64,000 nt of DNA. Source: Ferrimonas futtsuensis DSM 18154 (GTDB lineage Bacteria; Pseudomonadota; Gammaproteobacteria; Enterobacterales; Shewanellaceae). The notes beneath the pieces are model-generated. The model saw only the letters and a list, made by a program, of their open reading frames with translations, was not told the DNA's origin and did not search any database. Both the position numbers and the translations under genes were made by a program. The first letter of the stretch is position 1. Every line of letters begins with the position of its first letter. Positions 48,442-57,992 of the stretch are shown here, piece by piece. The stretch spans positions 1 to 64,000 of the forward strand of contig NZ_AUGL01000026.1 in NCBI RefSeq assembly GCF_000422645.1. The letters are read 5' to 3'.

Positions 48442-49152
48442 CTATTTGCTTCGAGCAAAGATAAGGTCCCAGACACCGTGGCCCAGGCGATGGCCACGGG
48501 CTTCAAACTTGGTCAGGGGACGGAAATCGGGGCGGGGCACAAAGTCCTTGTCGGCGGTGTTGGTAAAGCCCGGGGCTTCATTCATCTCCTCCAACATATG
48601 CTCGGCATAGTGCTCCCAGTCGGTCGCCATATGGAATACGCCGCCCATCTTAAGCTTATTGCGTACCGATTCAATGAATTCCGGCTGAACAATGCGGCGC
48701 TTGTGGTGACGCTTCTTATGCCAGGGGTCTGGGAAGTACAACTGTACCCGATCCAGGGAGGCATCAGGGATGCAGTCGCCCAGTATCTCCACCGCGTCGT
48801 GTTCATAGACGCGCAGGTTCTTTACACCCAGCTCTTCGGCGTACATCAGGCAGGCACCCACGCCAGGGCCGTGTACCTCGATGCCGATGAAGTTCTTCTC
48901 CGGCTCGGCGGCGGCCATCTCGACCAGGGACTTACCCATGCCGAAACCGATCTCCAGCACCACAGGCGCCTCACGACCGAATACCTGGGTCAGATCGATC
49001 CTGCCCATGTCGTGCTCCAGGCCCATGGTGGGCCAGTAGACCTCCATAGCCCGGGCCTGGCCCTTGGTCATGCGCCCTTCACGCTTTACATAGGAGCGGA
49101 TCTTGCGGATACGCTTGCCCTCAGGCAGATCCGGCTTTTGCTCTTCAGTCAT
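48442..49152 (-). CDS. trmB: tRNA (guanine-N7-)-methyltransferase
   Basis: 236-aa SAM-dependent enzyme making m7G46 in tRNA. SAM motif [15 protein letters not shown] and the catalytic [13 protein letters not shown] region are intact. Divergent from mutY, conserved pairing. Confidence 0.96.
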   Translation of the reverse strand: MTEEQKPDLPEGKRIRKIRSYVKREGRMTKGQARAMEVYWPTMGLEHDMGRIDLTQVFGREAPVVLEIGFGMGKSLVEMAAAEPEKNFIGIEVHGPGVGACLMYAEELGVKNLRVYEHDAVEILGDCIPDASLDRVQLYFPDPWHKKRHHKRRIVQPEFIESVRNKLKMGGVFHMATDWEHYAEHMLEEMNEAPGFTNTADKDFVPRPDFRPLTKFEARGHRLGHGVWDLIFARSK

Positions 49153-49231
49153 CTCAACCTTCTCGCTTATAGCCCTAAGGCGTTACACTGTGACGCCAAA
49201 AAGCGGCAATTGTAATTTAGGTGAATAGTTG

Positions 49232-50287
49232 ATGGAAGCGAGCAGGAGGTCATTTTCTGACAGGGTGATTCAGTGGTACCGGCTCGCTGGACGAAAAACC
49301 CTGCCATGGCAGCAGGATAAAAGTCCCTACAGAGTATGGATCTCAGAGATCATGTTGCAACAAACTCAGGTCGCAACTGTGATTCCCTACTACCTGAAAT
49401 TCATGGAGCGCTTCCCGACGATCAAGGATCTGGCCGAGGCCCCCACGGATGACGTGCTCCACCACTGGACCGGGCTGGGCTACTACGCCCGTGCCCGCAA
49501 TCTGCACAAAGCCGCCAAGGCGATCATGGCCGAGCACAATGGCGAGTTCCCTCAAACCCTGGAGCAGGTGATGGCCCTGCCCGGCATTGGTCGCTCCACC
49601 GCCGGCGCCGTGCTCTCCCTCTCCCAGGGACAGCGTCATCCCATCCTCGACGGCAACGTCAAGCGGGTGCTGGCCCGTCATCAGGCCATCGACGGCTGGC
49701 CAGGGCAGAAAGCGGTGGAGAACCGCCTGTGGCAAGCCACCGAAGCGGTAACACCGGCAGACGAGATCCAGGCCTACAACCAGGCGATGATGGACATAGG
49801 CGCCATGATCTGCACCCGCACCAAACCCAGGTGTGGCGAGTGCCCGGTGGGAGACGACTGTCAGGCCCATGACCAGGGCAGCCAGACCGACTACCCAGGC
49901 AAGAAGCCCAAGAGAGAGAAGCCGGTGCGGGCCTGCGTCCAGCTGATGCTGGTGCATGACGGTCAGGTTCTGCTGCACAAACGCCCCCCCAGCGGCATCT
50001 GGGGCGGCCTGTGGTGCTTTCCCCAGTTCGACACCGAGCAGCAGGCCAGACAGTGGCTGACAACCCAGGGCATCGACACAGATTGGCACCCTTTCGAACC
50101 ATTTCGCCACACCTTCAGCCACTATCACCTGGATATTCAACCGGTGAAGCTGGAGCTGGGACGCCCGCCTGGCCAGGTGGGGGAACTGGAGCACAACTGG
50201 TTTGCCCTTGAGAGCCCCATCCAGGTGGGTCTGGCCGCCCCCACCGAAGGGCTGCTGAGGAGCCTGGTAACCGGCCGTCGGGATTAG
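49232..50287 (+). CDS. mutY: Adenine DNA glycosylase MutY
   Basis: Removes A mispaired with 8-oxoG. 351 aa from ATG 49232 (a TTG lies one codon earlier). HhH-GPD core [16 protein letters not shown] with catalytic Asp in [12 protein letters not shown], [4Fe-4S] ligands C-X6-C-X2-C-X5-C in [17 protein letters not shown], and a C-terminal NUDIX-like 8-oxoG recognition domain. Confidence 0.97.
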   Translation: MEASRRSFSDRVIQWYRLAGRKTLPWQQDKSPYRVWISEIMLQQTQVATVIPYYLKFMERFPTIKDLAEAPTDDVLHHWTGLGYYARARNLHKAAKAIMAEHNGEFPQTLEQVMALPGIGRSTAGAVLSLSQGQRHPILDGNVKRVLARHQAIDGWPGQKAVENRLWQATEAVTPADEIQAYNQAMMDIGAMICTRTKPRCGECPVGDDCQAHDQGSQTDYPGKKPKREKPVRACVQLMLVHDGQVLLHKRPPSGIWGGLWCFPQFDTEQQARQWLTTQGIDTDWHPFEPFRHTFSHYHLDIQPVKLELGRPPGQVGELEHNWFALESPIQVGLAAPTEGLLRSLVTGRRD

Positions 50288-50343
50288 AGTTCTAGGGCCG
50301 CATTTGGTATAACTGAGCAATCCAATCTGGTAAGGACCCGATC

Positions 50344-50619
50344 ATGGCACGCACCGTATTTTGCCAATACCTGAACAAAGAGGCTGAAGGCCTGGACTTT
50401 CAGCTGTACCCCGGCGAGCTGGGGAAGAAGATCTTCGACAACATCTCCAAGGAAGCCTTCGGCCTGTGGCAGAAGAAGCAGACCATGCTGATCAATGAGC
50501 ACAAGCTCAACATGATGAATCCCGAGCACCGCCAGATGCTTGAGGAGAAGATGACCGGCTTCCTGTTTGAAGGCCAGGACGTGGAGATTGAAGGCTACCG
50601 TCCGCCCGAGGAGAAGTAA
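50344..50619 (+). CDS. yggX: Fe(II)-trafficking protein YggX
   Basis: 91 aa, [19 protein letters not shown] with the conserved Cys7. Protects Fe-S clusters from oxidative damage; conserved directly after mutY, whose product needs an Fe-S cluster. Confidence 0.96.
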   Translation: MARTVFCQYLNKEAEGLDFQLYPGELGKKIFDNISKEAFGLWQKKQTMLINEHKLNMMNPEHRQMLEEKMTGFLFEGQDVEIEGYRPPEEK

Positions 50620-50629
50620 GCCTGTTCCA

Positions 50630-50662
50630 CGAAAAAGCCCGCCAACTGGCGGGCTTTTTGTT
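50630..50662. terminator. Bidirectional terminator yggX/sir accessory run
   Basis: AAAAAGCCCGCC-AACT-GGCGGGCTTTTT hairpin marking the boundary between the ygg block and the sir locus; serves yggX (+) and the last gene of the leftward sir run (-). Confidence 0.92.
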
Positions 50663-50667
50663 GTCTG

Positions 50668-51489
50668 TCAGACCCTTTTGCGCTTGAAGATCTGCCAGCC
50701 GGCAAACAGGCCGGCGGCGCTCCAGGCGAACATCAGCAGCAACATCAGCCACAGGTTAGAGTTCTGGGAAGTCACCAGGGAGAGTACGCCGCTGACCGAC
50801 TGATGCTCCACGTACACCAGGTTGGAGAGGCGGAACAGATCCACCGGGTTGGCCATCATCAGCGCCCTGACCCAGGACTCGCTGCCCTCGGCCACAATCA
50901 GTCCCAGCAGTACCAGGTCGTAGAGCAGCACCAGCACAAACCACAGCAGCAGGCAGATGGCCATCGCCCTGCCCTTGGTGCTCACCGCCAGGCTCACCAG
51001 ATAGCTCACCAGCAGGAAGGTGCAGGCCAGCAAAGCCGAGCTGAAGATAAACAGGGCGAAGGCGGCGGTCAGCTCCAGCAGCTGATCGGTGCCCACCACA
51101 AAACCCAGAGCCACGGCGGTGACCCCGAACCCGATGAGGCAGGTGGTGGCCAGTACCGCCCCCTGCCCGAGGAACTTGCCCAGCAGCAGCTGCCAACGGC
51201 TGATGGGGTAGGAGAGCAGCAGCAGCAGGGTGCCCCCTTCGAGCTCCCCCACAAAGCTGTCGTGGCCGAGAAGCACCGCCAGCAGGGGGATCACCAGGGC
51301 CGCCAGGGTTGCCAAGGCGGAGATGGTGGGCGCCAGCTCCGGGGTGCTCAGCTGGCCACTGACCGCCGAGCCAAGAAAAGCCACCGCCAGGGATAGCAGT
51401 GCAAAGCTGAGAGAGGCAAAAACTACCCAGCGGTGGCGAAAACCGTCGATAAACTCTTTGTGGGCCACCAGGGCCACCGGGTTCAGCAT
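50668..51489 (-). CDS. NosY-like ABC transporter permease
   Basis: 273-aa ABC-2 type membrane protein with about six TM helices, resembling NosY of the NosDFY complex that assembles copper centres of nitrous oxide reductase. Here it ends the leftward sir run. It overlaps the nosF-like ATPase gene by 7 nt. No nosZ is present, so the likely client is SirA, whose family has a heme-copper active site (inference). Confidence 0.85.
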   Translation of the reverse strand: MLNPVALVAHKEFIDGFRHRWVVFASLSFALLSLAVAFLGSAVSGQLSTPELAPTISALATLAALVIPLLAVLLGHDSFVGELEGGTLLLLLSYPISRWQLLLGKFLGQGAVLATTCLIGFGVTAVALGFVVGTDQLLELTAAFALFIFSSALLACTFLLVSYLVSLAVSTKGRAMAICLLLWFVLVLLYDLVLLGLIVAEGSESWVRALMMANPVDLFRLSNLVYVEHQSVSGVLSLVTSQNSNLWLMLLLMFAWSAAGLFAGWQIFKRKRV

Positions 51490-52394
51490 GGTAACTCCTC
51501 CAGTTGCGCCCTAAGCTGGCAGCTCTGATACACCTCAGGCAGCGATGGGGGCAGGACATTGAAGTCGAAAATCTTATGGTGGGCGGTCAGGTGCTCAAGC
51601 AGCTGTCGCTTCTGCTCCTGGCCGACCATAAAGGCTTTGCTTTGAGGGTCATACATAGCCGCCAGCAACATATCACGACTGGCCAGCAGCTCTGCTCCGG
51701 CCACCTCCACCTTGGTGGGAAGCTTGTGCTCCTGGCGCAACTCCTCGATGCTGCCCCGGGCCAGCTCGCGCCCCTTGGCCAGGATCAGGGCCGAGTCCAG
51801 ATGGCGATCGATGAGGGTCAGCTCATGGGTGCAGATGATCACCGCGGTGCCATTGTTGCGCAGGGCGGCCACCAGTTCGTAGAACAGGGCGCTGGCCTGG
51901 GGATCCAGGCCCACGGTGGGCTCATCCAGGATCAACACCCTGGGCTCAGCCAGGATCGCCTGAGCCAGCCCCAGGCGTTGACGCATCCCCTTGGAGTAGG
52001 TGCGCACCTTGCGGTCCCTGGCGTAATCCAGCTGCAGCCTGGCCAGCACCTCCTCCACCCGTTCCTTGCCTACCCGGCGTAGGCCGGCAAAATAGCCCAG
52101 CAACTCTCCGCCACTGAGGTTGTCATAGAGGCTGACATGCTCAGGCAGGTAGCCGATAGACAGAGAAGCCCGGTGTTCGGTCCGGCCCGGATCCCTGCCA
52201 TTGACCCGGATCTGGCCACGATCCGGGGTGCTCAGGCCGAGGATCAGTTTGATCAGAGTGGTCTTGCCGGCACCATTATGGCCCAGCAACCCCAGCAGTT
52301 CGCCGGGGCGCAGAGACAGGCTGACCTCATCCAGAGCCTGAACCTCGCCAAAGCGCTTGCTCACCTGTACCACTGAGACTGCCGATTGTGTCAT
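51483..52394 (-). CDS. NosF-like ABC transporter ATPase
   Basis: 303 aa. Walker A GHNGAGKTTLIK, ABC signature YSKGMRQRLGLAQ, Walker B VLILDEPTVGLDP and an H-loop. Together with the NosY-like permease and the NosD-like periplasmic protein it would form a NosDFY-type complex. The start overlaps the nosD-like stop by 4 nt. Confidence 0.9.
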   Translation of the reverse strand: MTQSAVSVVQVSKRFGEVQALDEVSLSLRPGELLGLLGHNGAGKTTLIKLILGLSTPDRGQIRVNGRDPGRTEHRASLSIGYLPEHVSLYDNLSGGELLGYFAGLRRVGKERVEEVLARLQLDYARDRKVRTYSKGMRQRLGLAQAILAEPRVLILDEPTVGLDPQASALFYELVAALRNNGTAVIICTHELTLIDRHLDSALILAKGRELARGSIEELRQEHKLPTKVEVAGAELLASRDMLLAAMYDPQSKAFMVGQEQKRQLLEHLTAHHKIFDFNVLPPSLPEVYQSCQLRAQLEELPC

Positions 52395-53662
52395 AGGTTA
52401 CTTCTTTCAATGACGGGAGAGATTAACGGTCGGCTGTCGGTAATGCCTTCCGCCTGGGGCGGCAACATCTGCCGCTCCAGCCAACGCAGAACCCCCACAA
52501 CCGGGGATTCCATTAAAAATTTTGCTTCCGGGTAGACCCAGAACAGCCTATCCAGGGCATCATTGGGGCGATAGGGAAGATCGCCGATGCCATCTCGGTC
52601 TGTGTCCCAGCCGCCGTAGCTGCTCCAATAGTTGCCCCGTCCCTGGTGGCTCCACTCCAGCACCACGTCCCCGACGTAACGCACCTGCACCTGATTGGCG
52701 ATGAAGTCGTTAGCGAACACCTGGTTGCCCTCCCCTCCCAGCGCCATGGCGATGCCTATCTGGCTCTGGGCGAAGCGATTGCCTGAGATGGTGTTATCCT
52801 GGGCGCCATAGACGTAGATCCCCTTGCCTTCGCCATCAAAAACAGTTGCAGCATCAGGGTTATGGATGCGGCTTACCAGATTATCCTGAACCCGTACGCC
52901 ACTGCTGATATTGAGCAGGATGCCGAACTCTACCGCATCCTCCACGCGGTTGCCCAGTACTGCTCCCCCTTCGGAACCCATAATTGCGTAGCCGCCCACG
53001 ACATTGTGACTGGTGTTGTGACTGGTGACCGTCTCCCTGGCATACATATAGTGCACCGGATACTGCTGATCGCTCATGGTGTTGGCGTCGATCACCACCT
53101 CCGCCACACTCTCCACATAGACGCCATCACGACCGCCACTGAGACGGTTGCCGCTGATGACCGCCTGGCGGCTGCCCTTGAAGTAGATGTTGTCTCCCCG
53201 GGCAACCACGGGTCGGCTGGTGTTCCCCTCAATCAGATTACCGAGGATCTGAAACCCCTCCCCGGCATCGAAGCGGATACCAAAGCCGTCACCGCGCAGG
53301 GTGTTGTTGGCAATCAGCACTCGGGAGACGCCCTGTTCACCGCGAATGGCGGCGTCCATCTCCGGCAGCTCATCCCCCCAGTTCTCCACCGTCAGTCCGT
53401 GAAGCTCGATGCCGTCGGCAGCAAGCAGGATGGCGGTCCCCCGACCGCCGCCATCGAAGATCACCCCAGGCTGGCCTCGCAAAATCAACGACTGACCGAT
53501 GCGCCAGTTGCCAGGGTAGAGACCGGGCTCAAGCCGCAGCTCATCACCGGGCCTGGCCGCCTCAAGCCAGTGGGCGAGCTGTTGTGGCCCCTGCACGCTG
53601 ATGCTCGCCCCCTGACACAGCAGGGGCAGAAACGTCAGTAGAAACAGCAGCCCTCTCAACAT
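52391..53662 (-). CDS. NosD-like periplasmic copper-assembly protein
   Basis: 423 aa with a signal peptide (MLRGLLFLLTFLPLLCQGA) and a right-handed beta-helix of parallel repeats (IxxNxxxGN-type). In nos systems NosD is the periplasmic partner of NosFY in metal-site maturation. ATG 53662 has GGAG 5 nt upstream; the extension to 53701 is rejected. Confidence 0.88.
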   Translation of the reverse strand: MLRGLLFLLTFLPLLCQGASISVQGPQQLAHWLEAARPGDELRLEPGLYPGNWRIGQSLILRGQPGVIFDGGGRGTAILLAADGIELHGLTVENWGDELPEMDAAIRGEQGVSRVLIANNTLRGDGFGIRFDAGEGFQILGNLIEGNTSRPVVARGDNIYFKGSRQAVISGNRLSGGRDGVYVESVAEVVIDANTMSDQQYPVHYMYARETVTSHNTSHNVVGGYAIMGSEGGAVLGNRVEDAVEFGILLNISSGVRVQDNLVSRIHNPDAATVFDGEGKGIYVYGAQDNTISGNRFAQSQIGIAMALGGEGNQVFANDFIANQVQVRYVGDVVLEWSHQGRGNYWSSYGGWDTDRDGIGDLPYRPNDALDRLFWVYPEAKFLMESPVVGVLRWLERQMLPPQAEGITDSRPLISPVIERSNL

Positions 53663-53672
53663 CTGGACTCCG

Positions 53673-54197
53673 TCAGTGATGCTTGTGCTTGTGGTGACCA
53701 CCCTTGCCCAGCATCTCCAGGGTCAGCTGGTCATAGGCACGAACCTTACCGCCATAGGAGTTGGCAAAGGCCTCCGCCATATTACGGGAGCTGAAACTGG
53801 CCAGGGTGGGGCCCATGGCACCGTGTCGGGAGGATCCCACCACATACCAGGCCCGGTTCGCAGGAATAAAGGCGCTGTCGGAGGGCTTGTCCCAGTCGGT
53901 CTGGGCCAGGTCATGAACCCAGGCCTGTTCCACCTGGCGCCGATTCTGGGGCTGAAGGATAAACTGGAACAGGTCGCTGGTAGAACAGAACGCGGTATCT
54001 CCAGGTTGTCCCTTGACCCGGGCGACCCCCTTAGGACCCGGATAACGGGTAATGAACATGCCACACTGGTGGCAACGTCGCTCGTCGGTGACCTGAATGC
54101 TGTGGGTCTTGGGGCCGGCCACCGGAGTCGTGTCCGCTACAGATTGGCCGCAGCCGGTCAAAACCAGGGGCAGAAGGAGCAACAGGAGGTTACGCAT
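53673..54197 (-). CDS. NosL-like copper-binding lipoprotein
   Basis: 174 aa. Lipobox LVLTGC (Cys16). Cu(I)-binding motif CHQCGM at 42-47, as in NosL copper chaperones. An unusual C-terminal tail ends HHKHKHH, with five His in the last seven residues. Probably an outer-membrane or periplasmic copper donor to SirA maturation. Ten bp before the nosD-like gene. Confidence 0.9.
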   Translation of the reverse strand: MRNLLLLLLPLVLTGCGQSVADTTPVAGPKTHSIQVTDERRCHQCGMFITRYPGPKGVARVKGQPGDTAFCSTSDLFQFILQPQNRRQVEQAWVHDLAQTDWDKPSDSAFIPANRAWYVVGSSRHGAMGPTLASFSSRNMAEAFANSYGGKVRAYDQLTLEMLGKGGHHKHKHH

Positions 54198-54244
54198 AGT
54201 CTTTCTCTTGGTTGTGGGGAGGACCAGCCTCCCCGGTACTCATA

Positions 54245-55189
54245 TCAGATGGTGTAGATCTGCCCCGCGTAGAGCAGGAAGAGTCGCAGGCACATCATGC
54301 CGCAAATCACACTGCCCCCCGTGAGGTAGAAGGCTCTGCCCGAGTGGGCAAACTTCTGACCCAGAGCGAAGTTCAGCATCAGGGGAAGAACGAAGCCGAG
54401 GCCGATGACCCCGCCCCAGAACAGGCTGGACCAGCCTCCCTGAGAAAACGCCTGGGTGGCCGCCTGGCTGGGTCCGGCGCCGAAGATAAGGCCGCTGAAC
54501 AGCATGAACAGGAACATCGCCTCAACCGCCATGATCGGCCATTCGGCGCCGTGCAGCAGGGTCATATCCTGGGAGTGCAGAGACTCACCAAACCACTTCA
54601 CCGCCACCATCTTGGCCATGGCCGCCCCCGCGGACAGGCCGGAGACGATGAACAGCGCCGGCAGCAACGAGGTATTGATGATGGGGAAGCGAATCAGCGC
54701 CGAGATCAGGAAGCCGGTGTAGGCGCAGACGGAGACCGCCAGCACCAGGGTCAACCACTCCAGGGGAGTGCGCAGGGTAGCCAGCCTCTCCAGCCAGGGC
54801 ATCAGCGACTTCAGCTGGGGGAAGCGGGCCAGTTCACCACGCAGGGCGATGGCGGCAATCACCGCGGTCAGCGGAATGTAGAACAGCAGTACGATAACGC
54901 CCAGGGACATCACCGAATTCAGGTTGTAATAGAGCAGGATTTTCCAAAAGAACAGTGGGTTGGAAAGATCCAGCACCAGGCACAACATCCCCAGACAGAT
55001 GGTGACAAAAGAGACGACACCCGCCGCCTTGAGCAGCGGCGTATCCTGGGTCTGCTTCTTGTAGATCCGCATTAACAGGGCAATGGCCAGGGCGCCACCG
55101 GAGATCCCCGCAAAGAACAGGTAAACCGCAATGGGCCAGGGCCAGGCGATGGCGTCGCCAAGACCGGTGGAAAAATCGATTCCGTTCAT
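54245..55189 (-). CDS. sirD: NrfD-family membrane quinol dehydrogenase subunit SirD
   Basis: 314 aa with about 8 TM helices and the PSRC/NrfD fold; starts MNGIDFSTGLGDAIAWPWPIAVYLFFAG. With SirC it oxidises menaquinol and passes electrons to SirA in the periplasm. ATG 55189 has GAGGTG upstream; the upstream extension overlaps sirC and is rejected. Four bp after sirC. Confidence 0.88.
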   Translation of the reverse strand: MNGIDFSTGLGDAIAWPWPIAVYLFFAGISGGALAIALLMRIYKKQTQDTPLLKAAGVVSFVTICLGMLCLVLDLSNPLFFWKILLYYNLNSVMSLGVIVLLFYIPLTAVIAAIALRGELARFPQLKSLMPWLERLATLRTPLEWLTLVLAVSVCAYTGFLISALIRFPIINTSLLPALFIVSGLSAGAAMAKMVAVKWFGESLHSQDMTLLHGAEWPIMAVEAMFLFMLFSGLIFGAGPSQAATQAFSQGGWSSLFWGGVIGLGFVLPLMLNFALGQKFAHSGRAFYLTGGSVICGMMCLRLFLLYAGQIYTI

Positions 55190-55193
55190 CTTG

Positions 55194-55904
55194 TTACACC
55201 TCAGGCTTGGCAATAGGGATGTAGTGAACACTGGGCTCGGTGCCCAGGTGTGGCTTCACCCTGGCGGTGTTCTTGACCGCCAGCAGTCGGGCGACGTAGG
55301 ACTTGGGATCGCTGGCATCGCCAAACACCAGGGCGTCAAACTTGCACTGACTGACACAGGCCGGCAGCTCACCTTTGGCCAGTCGGCTTTGCAGACAGAA
55401 GTCGCAGTTCTCCGCCACCTTGGTTTCACTGTTGATAAATCGCACCTTGTAGGGACAGGCGGCGATGCAGTATTTGCAGCCGGCACATTTGTCGCCGTCC
55501 ATGGTGACGATGCCGGTTTTCTCATCCCGGTACGCCGCCCCTGTGGGGCACACCATCACGCAGGGGGCGTTGTCACACTGTTGGCAGGAGACCCGCACAT
55601 ATTTGCGATCGCAATTGCACTCGGTCTTGCCACAGCGGGGACATACCGCACCCGGCACCCGGTCGCTCTGACGCTCCAGGGTCAGGCGGGCAACGCCCTC
55701 CGGCAGGTTGTTCGCCTGGTTACAGGCATCTTTACAGCGGCCGCAGCCCACACACTTGGTCTGGTCAAACAGCAGCACATAGTTGGGTCCCTCACCACCT
55801 CCGGCGGCAGGATCGGTGGAACCGCACCCTCCCGCCAGCATGGCTACCGACCCCACGCCCAGGCCCTTCAACAGGCTGCGGCGCGGTAACATCACATCGT
55901 TCAC
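55194..55904 (-). CDS. sirC: Periplasmic 4Fe-4S ferredoxin SirC (NrfC-like)
   Basis: 236 aa. Twin-arginine signal PRRSLLKGLGVGSVAMLAGGC, which also resembles a lipobox, followed by four Cys clusters (CVGCGRCKDAC, CQQCDNAPCVMVC, CAGCKYCIAAC, CDFC...CVSQC) and an extra Cys group CPRCGKTECNC. Carries electrons from SirD to SirA. GTG 55904 is preferred because GGAGG lies 5 nt upstream; ATG 55892 is an alternative. Confidence 0.9.
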   Translation of the reverse strand: MNDVMLPRRSLLKGLGVGSVAMLAGGCGSTDPAAGGGEGPNYVLLFDQTKCVGCGRCKDACNQANNLPEGVARLTLERQSDRVPGAVCPRCGKTECNCDRKYVRVSCQQCDNAPCVMVCPTGAAYRDEKTGIVTMDGDKCAGCKYCIAACPYKVRFINSETKVAENCDFCLQSRLAKGELPACVSQCKFDALVFGDASDPKSYVARLLAVKNTARVKPHLGTEPSVHYIPIAKPEV

Positions 55905-55927
55905 ATCATCCTCCAACTCTCTCTGTG

Positions 55928-56626
55928 TTATTGCGGCGTGGCTGCCGCTTTTATCCTTGCTTTAGCCCGTTCCACAGCCCGTTGGATGGCTGCCTCCCGG
56001 GTACCGGCTGCGCCGCTGTCCAGCAGCACCTGCCAATGTTCCACAGCTTCCTGATACTGCCCCTGCCGATAGGCATGGGACGCCAGCAATTCACGGCTGG
56101 TGAAATCGGTGTTATCAAGGCTCAGAGCCCGGGAAACCGCCGCCAAGGCGTCGACTCCCAGGGCCCGGCCCTGTTGGTAGTAAAGGTATTTGGCCTTCAG
56201 GCCCAGCAAGGGGGCAGTTTCCCCCTGCAGCGCCAGGGCCTGATCGAGGGCGTCCACCGCCTCACCATAGTGACCTCCGGCCGCCTGGTCCTCTGCCAGG
56301 GCCAGCCAGGTGGTGGCATCGTCGGGGCGGCGCTCGGCCTCCATCATGCTTTGGTTGATCCTGCTCTGAAGCAGGTAATCGACCCGGGTTTCGGTGTGTT
56401 GCTGTCGCCAGCCGGAAAAATGCCCCAGGCGGGAGTAAGCAAGCAGGGAAATGAGGATGAGGAAAACCAGCATCAACGCTGGAGCCCACCACCCCGCCCT
56501 GGGCAAAGAGGGGCCCTCTCCCAGCGCAGTCTCCCCGGCGGCCCGGAGATAACCTCTGTGACCGCAAGCCAGGGTGAATGCCGCGGCCAACAGTGCCAGG
56601 GAGATGCTTAGGGAAAGGGTCATCAT
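55928..56626 (-). CDS. CcmI/NrfG-like TPR protein
   Basis: 232 aa: two N-terminal TM helices (about 5-22 and 46-66) and three or four TPRs (90-225). This architecture matches CcmI/NrfG proteins that hold apocytochrome for heme attachment. Within the sir run it probably presents apo-SirA to the dedicated heme lyase encoded divergently. Confidence 0.8.
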   Translation of the reverse strand: MMTLSLSISLALLAAAFTLACGHRGYLRAAGETALGEGPSLPRAGWWAPALMLVFLILISLLAYSRLGHFSGWRQQHTETRVDYLLQSRINQSMMEAERRPDDATTWLALAEDQAAGGHYGEAVDALDQALALQGETAPLLGLKAKYLYYQQGRALGVDALAAVSRALSLDNTDFTSRELLASHAYRQGQYQEAVEHWQVLLDSGAAGTREAAIQRAVERAKARIKAAATPQ

Positions 56627-56665
56627 GCTGAATACAGCTCCTAACTGAAATCCGGATCGAACCTG

Positions 56666-57475
56666 TTACTGCTGGCCGAACATCTGGGACATGGAGCCCA
56701 TGCCCATGGCGCCCATGCCCATGGCGCCCATTCCCATGCCCATACCCATCTCTTTGTGGGCATCACCGGGCTTGTTGGCGTCAATAAGCTCAATCTCAAA
56801 CACCAGGGCAGAACCCGGGGGAATGGCTCCCATTCCCTGCATGCCGTAGCCCAGCTCGGCAGGAATGGTGAATTTGTAGGTGGAGCCCACTGGCATCAGT
56901 TGCAGCCCCTCTTCCCATCCGGCGATGGAGTTGATCAGAGCCACTTGGCGGGGCTGGGCGTTACTGTCGGCACGGGTATCCTGAAACACGGTGCCGTCCA
57001 CCAACTGGCCCTTGTAGTGCACTGTGACGGCGTCTTCACGGGCGGGCATCTTGCCCTCGCCCTTCACCAGCACCTCATACTGAAGACCGGATTCGGTGAC
57101 GGTTACCCCCGGCTTGCCGGCATTGTCAGACAGATAGTCGCGGGAGGCCTGGGCCACCTCTTTCATACGGGCGGCTTTGCGCTCATCCTTACGGGTATTA
57201 AGCAGCTGGGCCCTGGCGTTGAGGGCGTCGATCAGTGCCTCCTTATCCAGGGAGGATTGACCTTTAACGGCATCCTCGAACCCTTTGAGTACCTGCTCCA
57301 GATCGGCGCTGAGGCCAAACTCTTCCTGCATAGCCAGCTGGCCATTGAGGTAGTTGCCCAGAGAAGCGCCAATGGCGTAAGACTCAGTGTTAGCGTCGGT
57401 TTGCGCCTGCTGCGCCAAGGCGGGAGCGGATGCGAAGGCCAGGGCGATGATCAGGGGTTTGATTGCGGTTTTCAT
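56666..57475 (-). CDS. Periplasmic FKBP-type prolyl isomerase with Met-rich tail
   Basis: 269 aa. Signal peptide (1-21), N-terminal FkpA-type dimerisation domain (about 25-125), and an FKBP catalytic domain with VTVHYKGQLVDGTVF and AIPPGSALVFEIELI. The C-terminal 28 residues contain ten Met in Met-Gly/Ala-Met-Gly repeats, encoded by a short tandem DNA repeat (56698-56750). Met-rich periplasmic tails often bind Cu(I). It may fold SirA or help supply copper; ATG 57475 starts the signal peptide. Confidence 0.9.
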   Translation of the reverse strand: MKTAIKPLIIALAFASAPALAQQAQTDANTESYAIGASLGNYLNGQLAMQEEFGLSADLEQVLKGFEDAVKGQSSLDKEALIDALNARAQLLNTRKDERKAARMKEVAQASRDYLSDNAGKPGVTVTESGLQYEVLVKGEGKMPAREDAVTVHYKGQLVDGTVFQDTRADSNAQPRQVALINSIAGWEEGLQLMPVGSTYKFTIPAELGYGMQGMGAIPPGSALVFEIELIDANKPGDAHKEMGMGMGMGAMGMGAMGMGSMSQMFGQQ

Positions 57476-57512
57476 GAGTATCTCTCTTCTAATCCAGTTA
57501 GTACCTAAAGGC

Positions 57513-57935
57513 TCAGGGCTTCTCGGTTGGGCGCCCTGACATCCGCCATCCGAAGATGCCATCAGGCATCTGGCGGACGTTGGTGTAGCCCATCTGCATC
57601 ACCGAATAGGCCGCGATCTCGCTGGCGTTGCACAGGCGGTTGGCGCAGTAAAAAATCATCTGGGCGTTCTTGTCCTTGGGCAGCAGCTCTTTCCAGTTTT
57701 CTGTGAAGAAGTGCACCGCCCCGGGAATGAACCCCTGAGCCCAGAGCTCCAGGGTATTCACGTCGAAGAAGTAGACATCCTTATTGCCTACCAGCTGTTC
57801 TGCTTCCTGCATGCTGATGTAATTCAGTTCCATACGATATTCATCTGCCGGCCGAATCTCGTCGGCGCCGCCGGCCTGAACCGGGGCAGCCATCAGCAGG
57901 GACAGAGCCGTGGCAGCTGCAATGGGGTAACGCAT
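57513..57935 (-). CDS. Periplasmic rhodanese-domain protein
   Basis: 140 aa with a signal peptide (MRYPIAAATALSLLMAAPVQA) and one rhodanese domain with catalytic Cys97 in IFYCANRLCNAS, plus Cys102 nearby. Rhodaneses transfer sulfane sulfur; beside sirA it may handle sulfur intermediates or heme/copper-site thiols. It is the first gene after sirA, 57 bp away. Confidence 0.88.
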   Translation of the reverse strand: MRYPIAAATALSLLMAAPVQAGGADEIRPADEYRMELNYISMQEAEQLVGNKDVYFFDVNTLELWAQGFIPGAVHFFTENWKELLPKDKNAQMIFYCANRLCNASEIAAYSVMQMGYTNVRQMPDGIFGWRMSGRPTEKP

Positions 57936-57992
57936 GGTGTGTGCCTCTCTCATTTGAATGGCCCCCGGTTGCCCGGGGGCGCTTAGGGTTGG

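Noticed and set aside
50668-54197. A nitrous oxide reductase (nos) operon
   Set aside because: Only the accessory types NosL, NosD, NosF and NosY are present; no nosZ or nosR, and the run continues directly from sirC-sirD.
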